Source of the DNA: Magnolia sinica
Taxonomy: Eukaryota; Streptophyta; Magnoliopsida; Magnoliales; Magnoliaceae
Length of the DNA stretch: 64,000 nt
Reading direction: 5' to 3'
NCBI RefSeq assembly: GCF_029962835.1
Contig: NC_080574.1
Location: forward strand, 39,747,501-39,811,500
Shown here: piece after piece, positions 1 to 13,300 of the stretch
Layout of the letters: each line of letters begins with the position of its first letter
Numbering within the stretch: position 1 is the stretch's first letter
Program-made: the position numbers and the translations under genes
The notes under the pieces: generated by a model
Told to the model about the DNA's origin: nothing
Database searches by the model: none
What the model saw: only the letters and a program-made list of their open reading frames with translations

Positions 1-230
1 GGTTTATTGTGTCCCGAGTATATGGACCGTCTCAGAATCATCATTGATACGACAATAGTTTAGATCTGATACTTTTAAGGGGTTAAAATGGCAGGCTTGG
101 CCCATTTTTGCCCGATATACATGTGATCTATTAATATGGTACTATGAGGTCGACCTCATTGGAACTTTCCATGAGGTCGAGCTATGTGGGCCACAACGTG
201 ATGTGTGTCAAACATCAACGCCGTGCATTT
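1..230. other. intergenic, MITE-family fragment
   Basis: I see no gene. From about 138 the text (GAGGTCGACCTCA, then GAGGTCGAGC and GTGGGCC) matches the inner end of the MITE at 3001-3521, so this is a relic of the same family. It runs directly into the duplicated block that starts at about 231. Confidence 0.5.
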
Positions 231-647
231 GATGGGTCTCCTTTAGTTTATGGGATATCCCAAAAATCAGCCGTATATAAAATTCAGGTGGGCCATACCA
301 TCTAGAATTATGTGAAGACATGCCTAAAATATATATAAGCAGTTTGTGAGATGGGTCAGTTATGTAAGATCATGAGATGGGCCACTTTTATATATGATCC
401 CGCTCCATAGTTGCCTTTTCTCAAAGATCAATTATACAAGATCATGAGATGGGCCACTTTTATATTATATAGTTGTTATGTTTCTCTTATCCATCCATTT
501 ATTTTGTACACATACAACAGCTTCCTTCATCATATCGTATACTGATCCAGGAGTCAGCTGGTGAGCGGCTTAAATAGATTACACGTGTGACATATTCTTC
601 ACAACGCGTGGACTCCTGGCCCATTTGATGATTAGACCTTAACTTTG
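231..647 (+). repeat. direct repeat, copy 1 (~415 bp)
   Basis: This block is nearly the same as 1651-2066. Shared landmarks in order are TTTAGTTTATGGGATATCCC, GATCATGAGATGGGCCACTT occurring twice, TTTCTCAAAGATCAATTATA, GGAGTCAGCTGGTGAGC and ATTACACGTGTGACATATTC. Its first ~120 bp also match 3065-3170 inside the MITE at 3001, so the repeat is probably a longer, terminally degraded relative of that family. No coding potential is visible. Confidence 0.8.
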
Positions 648-1432
648 TCATATAACATTATTGTGTTAACCCATACATGAAAGAAGAGAAAACACTAATA
701 TCAGCTTGATCGAAAACTTTTGTGGCCTTTAGAAGTTTTTAATCGTGGGCATCACTCTCCCCACTTTTTATGTGGTGGGGTCCACTAGGGCTTTTGATCT
801 GCCTCATTTGTGGATAATGTCATTGATGCAAACCAAACCTCAAGTGGGCCACATGATAGGAAAAAGTGGGTACGAAAGTGCCTACGAATAGAATCTCCCT
901 GCGACCAGGGTGAAGATCATATGCCATATATACTACTCATAAGCTCATTCCTACAAAATTATCAGTGGGATCCAAAATTGCGCCCCACGAATGGTGCTAT
1001 GAGGTCGACCCCACGGGAGCCCCACCATGATCTATGTCGGACATCTATACTGTGTATTTGGCAGGTCCCCTCTAGATTATTGGATATGGGCAGGAAATAA
1101 ATGGCTTTATGTTGCTTTCCCTACATTTTGAAAGAAAGATTAGTTTGAGAATGCTTCAAAAGAATCCAAATGGCACACACAAGTTTAGGAGAAACTGAAA
1201 AGACGGAGAAACTATCTTATTTCTATGATGCTCCAAATGCACTGAAATCCTGAAATTCTCTGAAACCCTGGATAGAAGCCTCCACAATATTCCCGGCAAG
1301 GACTGCGGGATTGAATGTGTAATGGCATGATTATTTGTATCAACCTCATTATCCTGAAGTCAGATATCCATAATATTAAAAGCTTGCTTGACACACATCA
1401 CATTTGGCCACAAAGCTTGACCTCATTGTACC
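648..1432. other. intergenic, no gene seen
   Basis: I find no coherent coding sequence. Around 985-1075 a second degraded fragment of the GAGGTCGAC / GGTCCCCTCTAGATTATTGGATAT family is present, which places it in the same MITE family as 138-230 and 3001-3521. Confidence 0.5.

Positions 1433-1502
<70 letters not shown>
1433..1502. repeat. compound microsatellite (TA)n(GA)n
   Basis: About 10 TA units run directly into about 24 GA units. It lies between the two direct repeats. Confidence 0.95.
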
Positions 1503-1505
<3 letters not shown>

Positions 1506-1650
1506 TGTGACTTTGAATGAGTGGAAATTGGAATCCATGTGAAATGGAATCACATGGTTTTACTATGATTTTAAAAATAGGCTTTTGGTGTATTTGATGT
1601 GAAAAGATTGAAAGAAAAATCCGTTATGGTTAGTCCAAAAAAGGTCTAAA

Positions 1651-2066
1651 ATGGTCCCCTTTAGTTTATGGGATATCCCAAAAATCAGCCTTATATGAAA
1701 TTCAGGTGGGCCATGCCATCTAAAATTATGTGAAGACCCGCCTAAAACATATATAAGCAGTTTGTGAGATGGGTTAATTACATAAGATCATGAGATGGGC
1801 CACTTTTATATATGATCCCGCTCCATAGTTGCCTTTTCTCAAAGATCAATTATACAAGATCATGAGATGGGCCACTTTTATATTAGATAGTTGTTCTGTT
1901 TCTCTTATCCATCCATTTATTTTGTACGCATGCAACAGCTTCCTTCATCAGATCATATACTGATGCAGGAGTCAGCTGGTGAGCAGCTTCGATAGATTAC
2001 ACGTGTGACATATTCTTCCCAACGTGCCGTCTGTGAGGTCCATTTAATGATCAGACCTTAAATTTG
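1651..2066 (+). repeat. direct repeat, copy 2 (~415 bp)
   Basis: This is the second copy of the block at 231-647, in the same orientation, with scattered substitutions and few indels. The match stops near GATCAGACCTTAAATTTG. The copies are 1.4 kb apart. Confidence 0.8.
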
Positions 2067-2959
2067 CGATTGAGCCCGGACCTAAATACAAATGGGCCTG
2101 GGCTCAGCCTACGATTACAACCATCAATTATCCTGGATAATGTCATGGTGGACTCGTCAGCCTTTACAGAAGCGCAGTAACAGCCCTGAAGAATCAGGAC
2201 CGGTAGGTGAAAGTGTTGTGGTCTACTCAGTATGGAAAAATGTAAGATCTACTGAGGATCCAGACTCCTACGCGCTTAGCGTACTGAGTAGACTCTGTGT
2301 GGTTCACAATGATTTATGTATTTTATCCTCTCTGTCCTTTCATTATACCCAATAATTTTAAGGATTGGCACGAAAAATCAGGCATATTAAATGTTCTGAC
2401 TACACCACTGGAAACAGTTGAAATTGAAAAGTTCTTATGACCCACAGAAGTTTTGGATCAAGCTTATATTTGTATTTTACCTTCATCCATGTCTGTATGA
2501 TCTCATGAACATATTGGATGACAAATAAACATCAATACGAGGCCTATAAAGGGTATGATCCAACTGATCTATGTATGTGCTTCAATTATGAGCTCAACAC
2601 CTTAAATTTCAACTGTGGTCACTAAATTCCCACGGTTTTCTCTCATGTGGCCGATTTACTTGTTTGAATCTCCTTATTCTTGGTCGCATATCCTAAAATA
2701 ATTTTGAAATACGGATGGACGAGTTAGATTTATTACAAACATCATAGTAAGCCCCACACAGAAAGGCTTTCGCATGATTTTCATGCGAGCTTTCGCGGGA
2801 AATTCTCTTGCACTTGTAAAAAACTAAACACAAACCGATACAAAACTTTTTGTATGAAAGATATAAATATTTCATAGTAGTCACTAAATCTCCACTTTTT
2901 ACTCTCATGTGACCCATTTGATTTTTGAAACATTAGTTCCTTGTGCAAAACAATAAAAT

Positions 2960-2962
<3 letters not shown>
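2067..2962. other. intergenic, no gene seen
   Basis: Both strands contain only short open frames with no family resemblance. The short GCGCTTAGCGTACTGAGTAGACTC patch is not part of a longer repeat that I can see. Confidence 0.4.

Positions 2963-3000
<38 letters not shown>
2963..3000. repeat. (TA)n microsatellite, left flank of MITE
   Basis: About 19 TA units abut the left end of the MITE at 3001. Confidence 0.95.
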
Positions 3001-3003
<3 letters not shown>

Positions 3004-3518
3004 GAAAAGGTACAATGCGCTCGACCTCACCAGGCCGTCCCATGAGGTTGAGCGGTGTGGGCCGTGCATTTGATGGGTCCCCTCTAAATTATGGGATATC
3101 CCAAAAATCAGCCGTATACGAAACTCAGGTGGGCCATACCATCTAAAATCATGTGAAGACACCGTTAAAACATATAAAAGCACTTGGTGGGGCCCACCTG
3201 AGTTTTGAATGCTGCTGAAACTTGGTCTGAACCCTCATCTAAGTGGGACACACATAATGGATGGGCTGGATTTGCAAACCACATCTCAGTGGGCCCAAAA
3301 AATGATTATGAATGTTTTAATGGTGCACGGCCCCTCCCCACTTCTGTATGTGGTGTGGCCCACACAAGTCACGGATTGACTTGATTTTTGAGACCTAGGC
3401 CCACGATGGAATGGTGCATCTGACTGATGGGGTAGATGTTCGAAACGCATCACGGTGGGGCCCACACAGCTCGACCTCATGGGACGGACTCGTGAGGTGG
3501 AGCGCATAGTACCTTTTC

Positions 3519-3521
<3 letters not shown>
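3001..3521. mobile_element. MITE inserted in a (TA)n tract (Micron-like)
   Basis: The 521-bp element has ~50-bp imperfect terminal inverted repeats. The left end begins TGGGAAAAGGTACAATGCGC and the complement of the right end begins TGGGAAAAGGTACTATGCGC; both continue into CACCTCAC, CCGTCCCATGAGGT and GAGC. TA dinucleotides lie immediately outside both ends, so the insertion target was a (TA)n tract or TA. It encodes no protein. Insertion into TA microsatellites is known for the Micron MITEs of rice; membership in that family is my inference. Degraded relatives lie at 138-330 and 985-1075. Confidence 0.8.

Positions 3522-3587
<66 letters not shown>
3522..3587. repeat. (TA)n microsatellite, right flank of MITE
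   Basis: About 33 TA units follow the MITE directly. Together with 2963-3000 this is one microsatellite split by the insertion. Confidence 0.95.
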
Positions 3588-3588
<1 letters not shown>

Positions 3589-5875
3589 CGTTCTGATGAT
3601 AAAAAATCTAGATGGATTAGGAACATTCGTGTGTGAAATATGGACCTGATCAATTTTCCAGCCAGACCAGATCAGGCATAGACCCAACCAATTTTTCTCT
3701 CATAGGCTTCCGCCTGCTATGATGGGCCCATTGCCACCCCTAGGCGTCGGGCCTGTAGATAGATGGTTACGAGGAGATACAGCAACCGTCCATATCCAAC
3801 TAAGAAGAGTTCAATATGTTGGTCCACTGAATCTTCCAATCTGGGAGACTGGGGACATTCTCCATCAACCGATCCAATCAATGGTCCGGATTACCTAGCC
3901 ATGGGACCCACTGAAAGGAAGAGAAAACAACTGTTTATTGAGCTGGGTCTAGTCGCCGAGTCTTTTTAACCATAAGATCTAATGCCTCACCCTGCCTTCA
4001 GGTCATTTCCTCATGGCAATCCGAACCGCTCATTTAGTAGAACCAATGGTCTTTAGACCATCCCATACCTTTATTCAGTGGCCTACAAATGAAGGGGAAC
4101 AAGTTCAGCGAGAAAAGGTTTGTTATTAACGGTTGAGATAGTCCGGTTCTCCATTGCTAAGTTACACCAAGACATGAAAAAAAACAAAAAAAAAAAACAA
4201 ACAAAAAAAAAAAGTGGAAAGAGAGGGCCCAAACAGATTCTCTGTTGGTCTTGATGGTCCATCATCGTAGGTGAGGCTTATTCATAAAAAAACTTTCAAT
4301 TAGTGGGACAGCACTTGAATAGCCCAGTGACCAAAATACTAAAAGGAAAGCTTGCAGTGGTACGTGTTGCCCACCTAATGAGTGTGGGCCAGCTTCATCA
4401 TTAATAAGGGCACACTCACAGCAAGGCCGCCTCACACGCGTACCATCCACGTTAACCATTGGGCCCCACCTGTACAAAACTGAAAAGCTAAACCCACTTC
4501 CCAAACTCTCGCGGAATCACATACAGCCAACGGCACAACAGCTTTGTTGTATCATTGTACACGACATCCGTGCCATGAAAAAGGTAGGCCCCACCATCTA
4601 CATCACCCTCTTCGAAAATCAGGCTGACCCATTTGTTAGGTAGGCCACCGCTCTCAGACCATCCGTTGTCCGCTGATCTCAAAGGCGTGGCCAGCCTGAT
4701 TACTGGACAGACGTGATTTTTGTGCCAGGTGATCTTCATGGTGGGTCCTACCATTCTCATGGTACTGATTTCCTACGCAACGTACCACACGTTGTGGCTT
4801 GTAGGGGATCAGTTCAAAATATACTGCAACCGTGCAAGATCTCAGCCAATAAATTATAGATGGTGCAGAAGACAAACAACATAAATCAGGCTAATCTGCT
4901 CATCAGATCATCCACACACTCATATGAAGAAAATGGAAGGTTTGAAAGAAATACCAACATGTTCCTCATCTGATAAGTTGATGACTCCCAGCTTTTGCAA
5001 CCATCCATGTTCATTCATTCACATAGAGCCCCACCTAATACATGGCTTGGATCTTGCACAAATGTGCCAGAGTGCCACAATTCACCTCTTCAAATTGCAT
5101 TACATACTATCCAAAGAAAATGTTTGAGATGACCAAGCTAACATATAAGAATACATGAGAATCTCTACACCTTCAATACAAATTTGAAAAATAGAATGTA
5201 AAGAGTCATGATCTGCTCTGAATTTTTCCTACCTCACCAGAGTGTAATTCCTCTAGAGGAATCCAAGTGGCCCACCTTCAATCATGGTGGGACCATTGGA
5301 TAGGAAGGATTCACTATGGATTGAAGATGACAGTAAAATCAGCCCAATGTCGAAACAACATTAAGGTCCCATAAATGGATGGTGATAACATTTTTAACTC
5401 TTACCCTCCATTTTTGTATGGCATAATTGGATGGCTTTCATCACATATTCATGGTATATTTGGCCCACTTGCAATCCATAGTGAAACCTAAGGAATATGA
5501 ACCAGGATAAGCTAAGAAAATTTCATACTAGGTCTTGGAATGTAATATTTTTACTAACAGGCAGAAAACCAGTGATCTGACCAAACAACTGCCGACCATC
5601 ATCACAGTTCATCATGGACTTATGGTATATACCATTCAAAATGGAAATGATGAAAATGGTAGGAAAAGAAGAAGAAGAAAAAGGAGCACTAGTCCAGTTA
5701 TAACATGCATTAAGATGTCTTTTCAAACCTTATATACAGGCACATGCATGCACGCATGCATACTCCAGTAAGCCACCAGCAAAAGGGGATTGAAGTGCTT
5801 CAGCCACAAATCCATCCCACTTCCACATGTATTATGCATCACTGGTGTTGCATTGTTCTGCACAATAAAGAGCTA
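3588..5875. other. intergenic, no gene seen
   Basis: There is no recognisable gene. The stretch contains an A-rich tract at 4177-4214 and several GTGGGCCCAC-type modules (for example 3455-3470 upstream and 4440-4475). An exon-like piece on the minus strand near 5770-5865 follows a good acceptor (TATTGTGCAG) but matches no family I know. Confidence 0.4.
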
Positions 5876-5878
5876 TAA

Positions 5879-5975
5879 GGGCTTGTTTGGTTGCACCAAA
5901 TATCATGAAATGTCATGATTAATCAGTCTATTTTGGTGCAAATTTACATGATATTTGGTGCAACCAAACACACCC
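5879..5975. mobile_element. Tourist-type (PIF/Harbinger) MITE
   Basis: This 97-bp element is almost all terminal inverted repeat. The left end GGGCTTGTTTGGTTGCACCA and the complement of the right end GGGTGTGTTTGGTTGCACCA both continue with AATATCATG, giving 27 matches in 29. It is flanked on both sides by TAA (5876-5878 and 5976-5978), the 3-bp target duplication expected for Tourist/PIF-Harbinger MITEs, and the GGG-N-N-TGTTTGGTT terminus is typical of that group. Confidence 0.9.
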
Positions 5976-5978
5976 TAA

Positions 5979-7296
5979 AGTATCCACCAATGAAACGCTC
6001 TCAAGATGTGCTCATGGAGGGTTTGGTTTGCAGTACTGACTCTTCCATAAGTAATAAAGCAACATAGGAGACACGAAAAAAGAAGAAGAAGAAGAAGAAG
6101 AAAGAGAAGTATTATTACTGAATGCTCAGGCCAGAGGTCTCTCCACTGCATTGTTTCAGGTTGTACATGTGGGGCCCATTGTTCAGATTGTCAATATAAT
6201 AAGACCCACCATGAATGGGCCATGCACCAAAAACAACACACAAGAATGAATCCTATGCTTCAATCTGTATTCAGTAAATAGAAGGTTGAGAAAGAAATAT
6301 AATAAATGTCCCTGACTAGAATCTTTCAATCTGTGGCATTTTTGCACATGAGCCACCCATGGTGGACCCAAAAATATCAACAATTCGGATCATTGAACCA
6401 TGGGCCGCGCATGTACAAACCAAAAACCCAATCGAATGGTAGAAACTAGAAACTTTTGGGCCAAGCAATACCTCAAGAAAAATATCAAAACACTGCAAGT
6501 TCAACAGTAATATAAACCACAAGTGGCTGATGCAGGAGTGATCTCATGTTCAGTTAGCTCGAGGGAAAACAGTTACATGATTCAACACATCCATGCAGAT
6601 TGAACTCATGATCATGCATGTTACCAGTAACATAACTCATTCGGGTCGTTGTTTTCCTTTTTTCTTTCTTTTGCTCCTTGAAAAATAACACACTCAATAT
6701 TGAGAAACATAGAAATACACTGAAAACAAATATCCAAGATTTAGGATTCATCAACAAAAAAAAGAGCGAAGCATAGACTTACAGAGAAGCAACACAAGGA
6801 GTCACATTCTTTCAGAAAACCATAACTGTATTGATCTCAAACTGCAACTTCGGTAGGGGCCTGAAACTCCACGCCACATGATTAGAATTCAAATCAACCA
6901 CAAAACCCAAGGTCCAAAACACTTGGATACCTACTCATTTACACCAGCCAAACAAAGAAAAACCGCTCAATCATAACCGCTCGTGAACTAGCTCGTCCCG
7001 GCAGAATAGAGACTGTCTATTTTCAAGTAACTTGTAAACTTAAATTCCAATGATCCTAGTTCATTGGAAGCGGATCCTATAGATCAGATCTGAAGGATCA
7101 TACCATCATGAAATACTCAAAAACTCTTCACAAGAGTCCTGCTAAATCTAACTTTCCGTATACAATTGTAAACATGCACTATGTTATGTGGCCCATATGT
7201 TTCTGCTCAGATGTTCTTTACTCCGTTAATATCAATATGTAATCAGCTCATCACCATGAAGTCACATGTAATAAAATGACGCCAATTTGGGGAAAA
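5979..7296. other. region downstream of the WOX13-like gene
   Basis: This stretch contains the 3' untranslated and downstream region of the minus-strand homeobox gene that stops at 7297. A short (GAA)n tract lies at 6080-6103. I see no clear poly(A) signal on the minus strand and no other gene. Confidence 0.4.
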
Positions 7297-7385
7297 TCAC
7301 CCAATCATATCAAAGCCTTCTCCAGTCCGAAAAGGACTATAGTTGCCTGGGACTTCCATCTTCCCAATCAGGTGGTGATCAATTC
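7297..7385 (-). CDS. WOX13: WOX13-like exon 3 (C-terminal tail)
   Basis: After the acceptor ATTGCAG the 89-nt exon completes an arginine codon begun in exon 2 and encodes 28 more residues containing IGKMEVPG and GEGFDM, then TGA at 7297-7299. The match to the WOX13 tail consensus and the preserved phase confirm it. Confidence 0.92.
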
Positions 7386-10300
7386 CTGCAATCATCGACT
7401 TAATAAGAACATTGTGTGTCATTCACCATAATGACTAGAGAGGAATTACAAGGAAGTACCATATGCAAGAGGAATTATAGGGTGCCGTTTGCTGAGGCTC
7501 CCAATTCCCTAGGTCAGTGATCCAAACCATTGATCTGATGGGCCCTGCAGTGTACTGGGGATGCCCCCAAAAGTCCCAATTGGAAGATCCTAACCCTTCT
7601 TATCCTTGGCCTTTTCCCCATTTGACTGTTGATCATGGGTGTATTTTTTTCATGTCTATCTGTAGGTACTAATTGAGCAGTTAGGATCCCGCAATCTGCA
7701 ATATTATTTGGGGGGATCCCAGTGCAGCCCAATATATCAACAGGGAACCATGTTCCCGCACGTACTGAATTTGGACATTGACAAATGCCGAGGCTCAGTG
7801 CCCTATAGTTCCTCTTGACTAATGATTCATGGCTAAAAGACTCGGCAATTTGGACTGACTTGTTCGGTCCTGAGTCAAGTTGGGCAGAATCAGTCCGATT
7901 CACCCTAGTTGAGGGTGACTTGTGGTATTGAACCGAATTGGGTCCTACCTAGTCCAAGTCGACCCAGACGAATGACATCAGAATTGAACCAAATTGGGTC
8001 CTACCAAGTCCAAGTCAACCCGGACAAATGACATCAGACTCATCCAAGTCTTAAAACCATGAGATGGATAGTTACAAGCACGACAAGAAATCACCAATAA
8101 GAACACAATACGTGCATACTTGGATTCGATAGTACATTCTCATAGAAAGATACGCGGCCTAAACTGCCAGAAGACTTTGAACTGTCATTCAAAGGAAAGG
8201 CACCCTGTGCTTTACTGGGTTGTGGATCTAAGGAATGCACCTCAGAACCTATTTCAGAACCCTGAAAGCACAGGTCATCCGCCCTCGGAGCTGATTTTTC
8301 AAGGGAGAGAATGTTCTCAGCCTTGGCTTTCTTTTCCTTTGGGGAGTCGGTTTCTGTCTCCACTTCAGATTCTGCACTATTCGGTAACGGTTGCAGTTGC
8401 TTTCTTTTTGAACGAGCCCGTCTGTTCTGGAACCAGTTATAAACATTCGTTTCGGAAATCTGGCCATGTTGGGAAAGTTCAGAAGTTATCTCTTTTATTC
8501 TCTGCTTGCTGGGAGTCCCATTGCCTTGCTCAAAGATACTCTCGAGAATTTGGAGCTGCACGGGAGTTGGGGTCCACCGCTGTCTTGCAGTAATCTTGTG
8601 GCCGCCAGATGTCATCAATGGATCACAGTATATATTTCCCAGTCTCATTCCTGAAGAAGCAAGAAGATAACTGGTTAGCCCAAGAAATCCCGCTGATATC
8701 ACAACAGCAGAAGTCAAGTGGGAAACTCTACAACAATCAATGTGGAATTCATTCAAATCATCAAATGAAAATATGGAATCGAACTTGATGCCTGTACATG
8801 CAACCCATTTTTTATTCTGGACAAGACTCCTGCAGTAGTTTGCACCATTTTCATAATGACTGTGAGTCATCCATCTTACATGTGGCACACGTGGCATGGA
8901 CTATCCAGATCATCCAAATTCTGGGGCACATTGTGGATGGCGTATAGCTAAAAAATCACACTGATGAAATAATTCTAACCATCCAATTGGCAGATATCAA
9001 ATGGATTGTTAAAAATATAATAGTGCTGAGTGACCCAAATTTAACTGGCAAAGTCAGCTGGTTACTTTCATCTGCTCAGTGTGATTTTGGCTATTGCTGC
9101 ATCAATAATTGGTTCAGGGATTTGGTTGGTCTGGATTGCCATACAACACTATAACTATGCCATGTGCAAGATCGATGAGTCACCGTCGTTTTAAAAATGG
9201 TTGTGAACTATCAGAGTCTAGCCCATTTCATGCTATATTAACCACAATTTCTCAGATAATGGTAACCTGTTCACCCCACATGTGGCATGTGTACTGTGTA
9301 CAACAATCTAGATTTCAGAATGTCACAGATCATGGACCCCTTTCCGGATGGAGCATATCCCAAAAAACACTGATTGGACGATCCTAATCACCTAGTTGGG
9401 GGTCATCAAATGTATGGCTTATGGTTAAAAAGAAAATGGTCACTGGTCCAAAGTTAACAGCCAAAACCAGATGGTTAAGATCGCCCAATCGGTCTGATCC
9501 TTCGGTTATGCAGCATCCACAATGAAGGTCATAATTTCCCGATACACGTCGGCTGCATGTATGGTGAATCAGACACCATCACACCACCATTTAAGAAAGC
9601 AGACAGTTGCAAAGCAAGTCATTGAAAACATGCCACTCCTCTATACTTTCAGAAATGAAAATAGTGATGCTTTGATTCTTAAAATTCTTTAGTTTTGGAC
9701 CAGTGCATTAATAATGTTGTACCTTGAAACCAACATGAGTTTAAAAATAAAATAAAATTCTGAAGGATATACTAAAGAGATTCTGTAGTTCACTCAGGTG
9801 TTCAGTATGTACAAGTGGGCAGACGATGGATATGATTGAACCTACTATGATTGGCCCTTGTACAAAACCATCCCAGATGGGAAAAATCCTAACTCTTCAA
9901 TGTGTCCAGGAAATAGATAAGGAAGAACATGCAGCAATAATTCGCAATCAACCAAAGGGGAAGGCTGTTGTGCATTTGCACCTCATCAAACTGGGCGATC
10001 GCTACATGATAGGGTTTCAATGATGTCATCAACTGGTTGTCTCTTGTGACATCATCAAAACCTTGTTGTGTAATTCTTGCAGGCATTTCTCATGGGATGG
10101 AATTTTATATAGAGATCTGAATGCTTGGGAGTGTTTACCCCAACTCAGCCTCCCTTCACATCACATTGATACAGCATGCCCTCCAAATCTAGACAAGGAT
10201 GATTACTGGAGGTGGAAATATGGTAGGCATGATTCTAGATGATTTTTCTTGTAAAAGAAAAAGGTGGCAATTTTCTCTGAATCTATAAAATATTACAAAA

Positions 10301-13300
10301 TATTTCAAGTAAATGAGTAATTTGGGACTATGTTGAAATTATTATACACCAGTGATATCAACAGAGGCTATAATTGCACAAATCAGAAAACGTGAAGGGA
10401 AAGGTTTAGTCCTAATAGAAAACACTCTAGTGTAAAAAGCTTCTTTCTGAGAATTACTCGAGCATAAGAAACTGCCAAGATTAAACTGGAACTATCCAAT
10501 TGTTCTTTCTGTGAATTTGTGCAAAACAAACAGGCACAAATTTGAGATTCCCATCCAAAAAATTGTACGTGAATCTTGCCAAATATGTGGCCAAAAATCT
10601 TAATCTTTTTGGACCAAGCACTAGGGCGATTCACACGAGGAGAGATTGTAGAGGCGATTCGCAGCACATGTTCAAAAGACCTAGGCCACTCATAAAGTGG
10701 GGGTCACTGTGAATATGCTGGCTGAAAATTAAGGCATGTTCTCCTCATCGGTTGGGCCACACATGTATGAGAAAGATGAATGATTAGAAACGATGGAAAA
10801 CAGTATATCCAACGCACATGTCATCCACCTGATGTGCAGACCATATTGCTTTTGGGGCTATGGCAAGTTCACAGTGGCCCCACAAGGACATCAGCACATC
10901 TGCTGAAAATCGCCTTTTCTATCTCTCCTTTTTTTTCTTAGAGATAATTTTCTCTCCTTGCACAAACCAGCATAGCATTTCACATCTTTTTAAGTAGTTC
11001 ATTCTTGCCTGAGAAGTTAAATATTCTCCATAGACAACATGATACAGAATAATAGCATGTCCAGACATTCAACGCATGGCAAATCTCATTTCAGGAGGGA
11101 GAAGTCTCCAAGATAAAACCATGTCCAATGCATGGTTTTGCAGATATGATTGAAGAGGCCTGTGATATTTAATTGGAGAAAGCAATATCTTTCAGAGCCA
11201 TGCCTAGTAGGGCTGCGACTTGGGCTTCAGTCAACTCAAAACCCAAGTTCGGTTCAGATTGTTAAGGTCCTTGAGTTGGGTTGAAAAACGCCAACCCGAT
11301 TTGACTTCAGGTTGGGAATAATCACATGAAATTGGGTCAGTTGGGTAAGGTCAACTTGGTCAGGTCAAGCCAGATTGGGTTGGTTGGGTCAGGTCGGGCA
11401 CCTCGGATTGGAATTTGGGTTGGGTTGGGTCAAGTTGGGCTCCGCTTGACCCTCCACCCGACCAAACCCACCGAAGCATCCCTAATCCCTAGAGAAGTAA
11501 ATGAGGAGGCAGAATCTCTAGCAAAGCAATGAGTGATTGTCATGAGATGGATTGTCGATTTGCGCTAAGTTGTGTAGTGTGCCTGTTTATTTTTAGTTGG
11601 TTTTGGGGTGTGTTTTTCAGCTGTGCTGTTAATGAATGCTTTCTTACTTTTTGTGTGTTTTTGGGCTGTTTGGTTGTGATGTTGTCCTTCCCTTCTATGT
11701 TGTTTTTCTTCCTCTTTTCTCAGTAAATTTCATTACACATCCCAAAAAAAATACCATGCCCTTTCGCAATTGGGTCTTCATGTTGACCACCAATGTACCC
11801 CGTATGCAACCCCCCCTCCCCCCTGTAAATAAAGTGATTTGTTCAAGAGCTTGTATGAAGTTTCCAATACTAGAAAAATCTTCTGATGACAAGCAAGTCA
11901 AATGTCAAAGTTATTAGGAAACATTCCTTTAAAAAATTCCCATTTCTTATAACCACCAACTATTCTTCTTCTTTCACGAGATTAGTAGCTGCCCTCTCTT
12001 ATCAAATACTCTAGGCTTTGAACTAGTCGACAGTATATTCTAAAAAGAAGGCTTAAAGGAAAACTGTGTCCAAGATATTTTAAGTAAGAAATCAATTAGT
12101 CCAGATTTGACGCCATGAGTAAACCAAAGCTTCAAAGTAGGGATCTCATATTGGAAAATTTCACCTTATAGTAGCTCTTACATGCAATAAAAATTCTAAT
12201 TTTCCCAGCGTCATATTCAAATGGTTGGCATTTAATGAAATAATGACACAGCATGGATTTGACCACAGTTTTTTTTTTTTTTTTTTTCCAACCAATACCT
12301 AATTCAAGCATAACCACATGGCATGAACTCGACCACTCTTTTTCCAACGTATAAACAATTCAAGCAAAAAAAAAAAAAAAATTGTACCAAAGGAAAGCAA
12401 GATACATGAACAAATAGAAAAGCAGGAGATCATGGAACTTTCATCAAACGAATTAAATACTTCCCTAAAGAGGTCAATTCCTTAGATGATTGTTTGGCCA
12501 AGGAAGGAGCAGCCACGTATTGAGGCCAATTCCTCCTTTTCTTATAATATAGAGCCATTATTTATCAAAAGGGGGATAAATAATGGGGGACAAATAAAAT
12601 AAGAAAAGAAAATCCTTCTGGTAGAACCTACAAAAATAAAAATGATAAGAAGAACAAATCCAGAAGCCAATGAGCCCTTTGAAGGGAAGAATAGTAGAAA
12701 TGGAAGAAGCAAAACAGGATAGAACTCTCTCCCTACTGTATTCCCCTGTAGGATGTGCAAATCAGGACCGTTCGTCCAGTTGACCCCATCATGGATGGCC
12801 CACTATACGAAAACCCAATCCATCGCTTTTCTCCGCTGAATTCACCATTGGCTTGACGGCCTGATCAGATGGCAAGGATCATCCAACTGCAGTGGTTTTT
12901 GAAATCGCCTGTCATCCACAGCAGGGTCCACTGAATTGAAGGTCTTGATTGAAGCGTCCGCATGCCAGGCGTGGGATGGGACAAAGCCTCTACCGTATTT
13001 CAATCCTACCTTCTCTACCATATCAATTACCCCTAATGAAACCCCATGAGAAAGGGGGAAAACAGCATTCATGTACTAAAATCCAAAAACATCCAAAATA
13101 AAAACACAGAATAGAAAAATAATCAAGACCCAAATGAAATCTTCCAACCAAAGACACCAATTTGCGACTTCTGGGATTGGAAATAGTAGAAAATGAAAAA
13201 CGGGGTGCGAGAAAATCAATCAGAAAGGGTGTGAAAAAGCAAAGATTAGAGAGAGAGAGAGAGAGACCTGAGAGAGAGTCTTGTTGGGCAGTAACAGCCT

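Noticed and set aside
3286..3687. Frames with YIYIYIY runs
   Set aside because: They are translations of (TA)n microsatellites and the MITE inserted in them.
5770..5865. Terminal exon on the minus strand after TATTGTGCAG
   Set aside because: The acceptor is good but the translation matches nothing known and no partner exon was found.
8120..8593. Plus-strand 157-codon frame opposite the homeobox exon
   Set aside because: It is the complement of WOX13 exon 2; the minus strand carries the conserved homeodomain with matching splice sites.
8651..8897. N-terminal extension of the homeodomain frame
   Set aside because: Open by chance in intron 1. It does not resemble WOX proteins, and a strong acceptor plus the phase-matched exon 1 explain the gene better.
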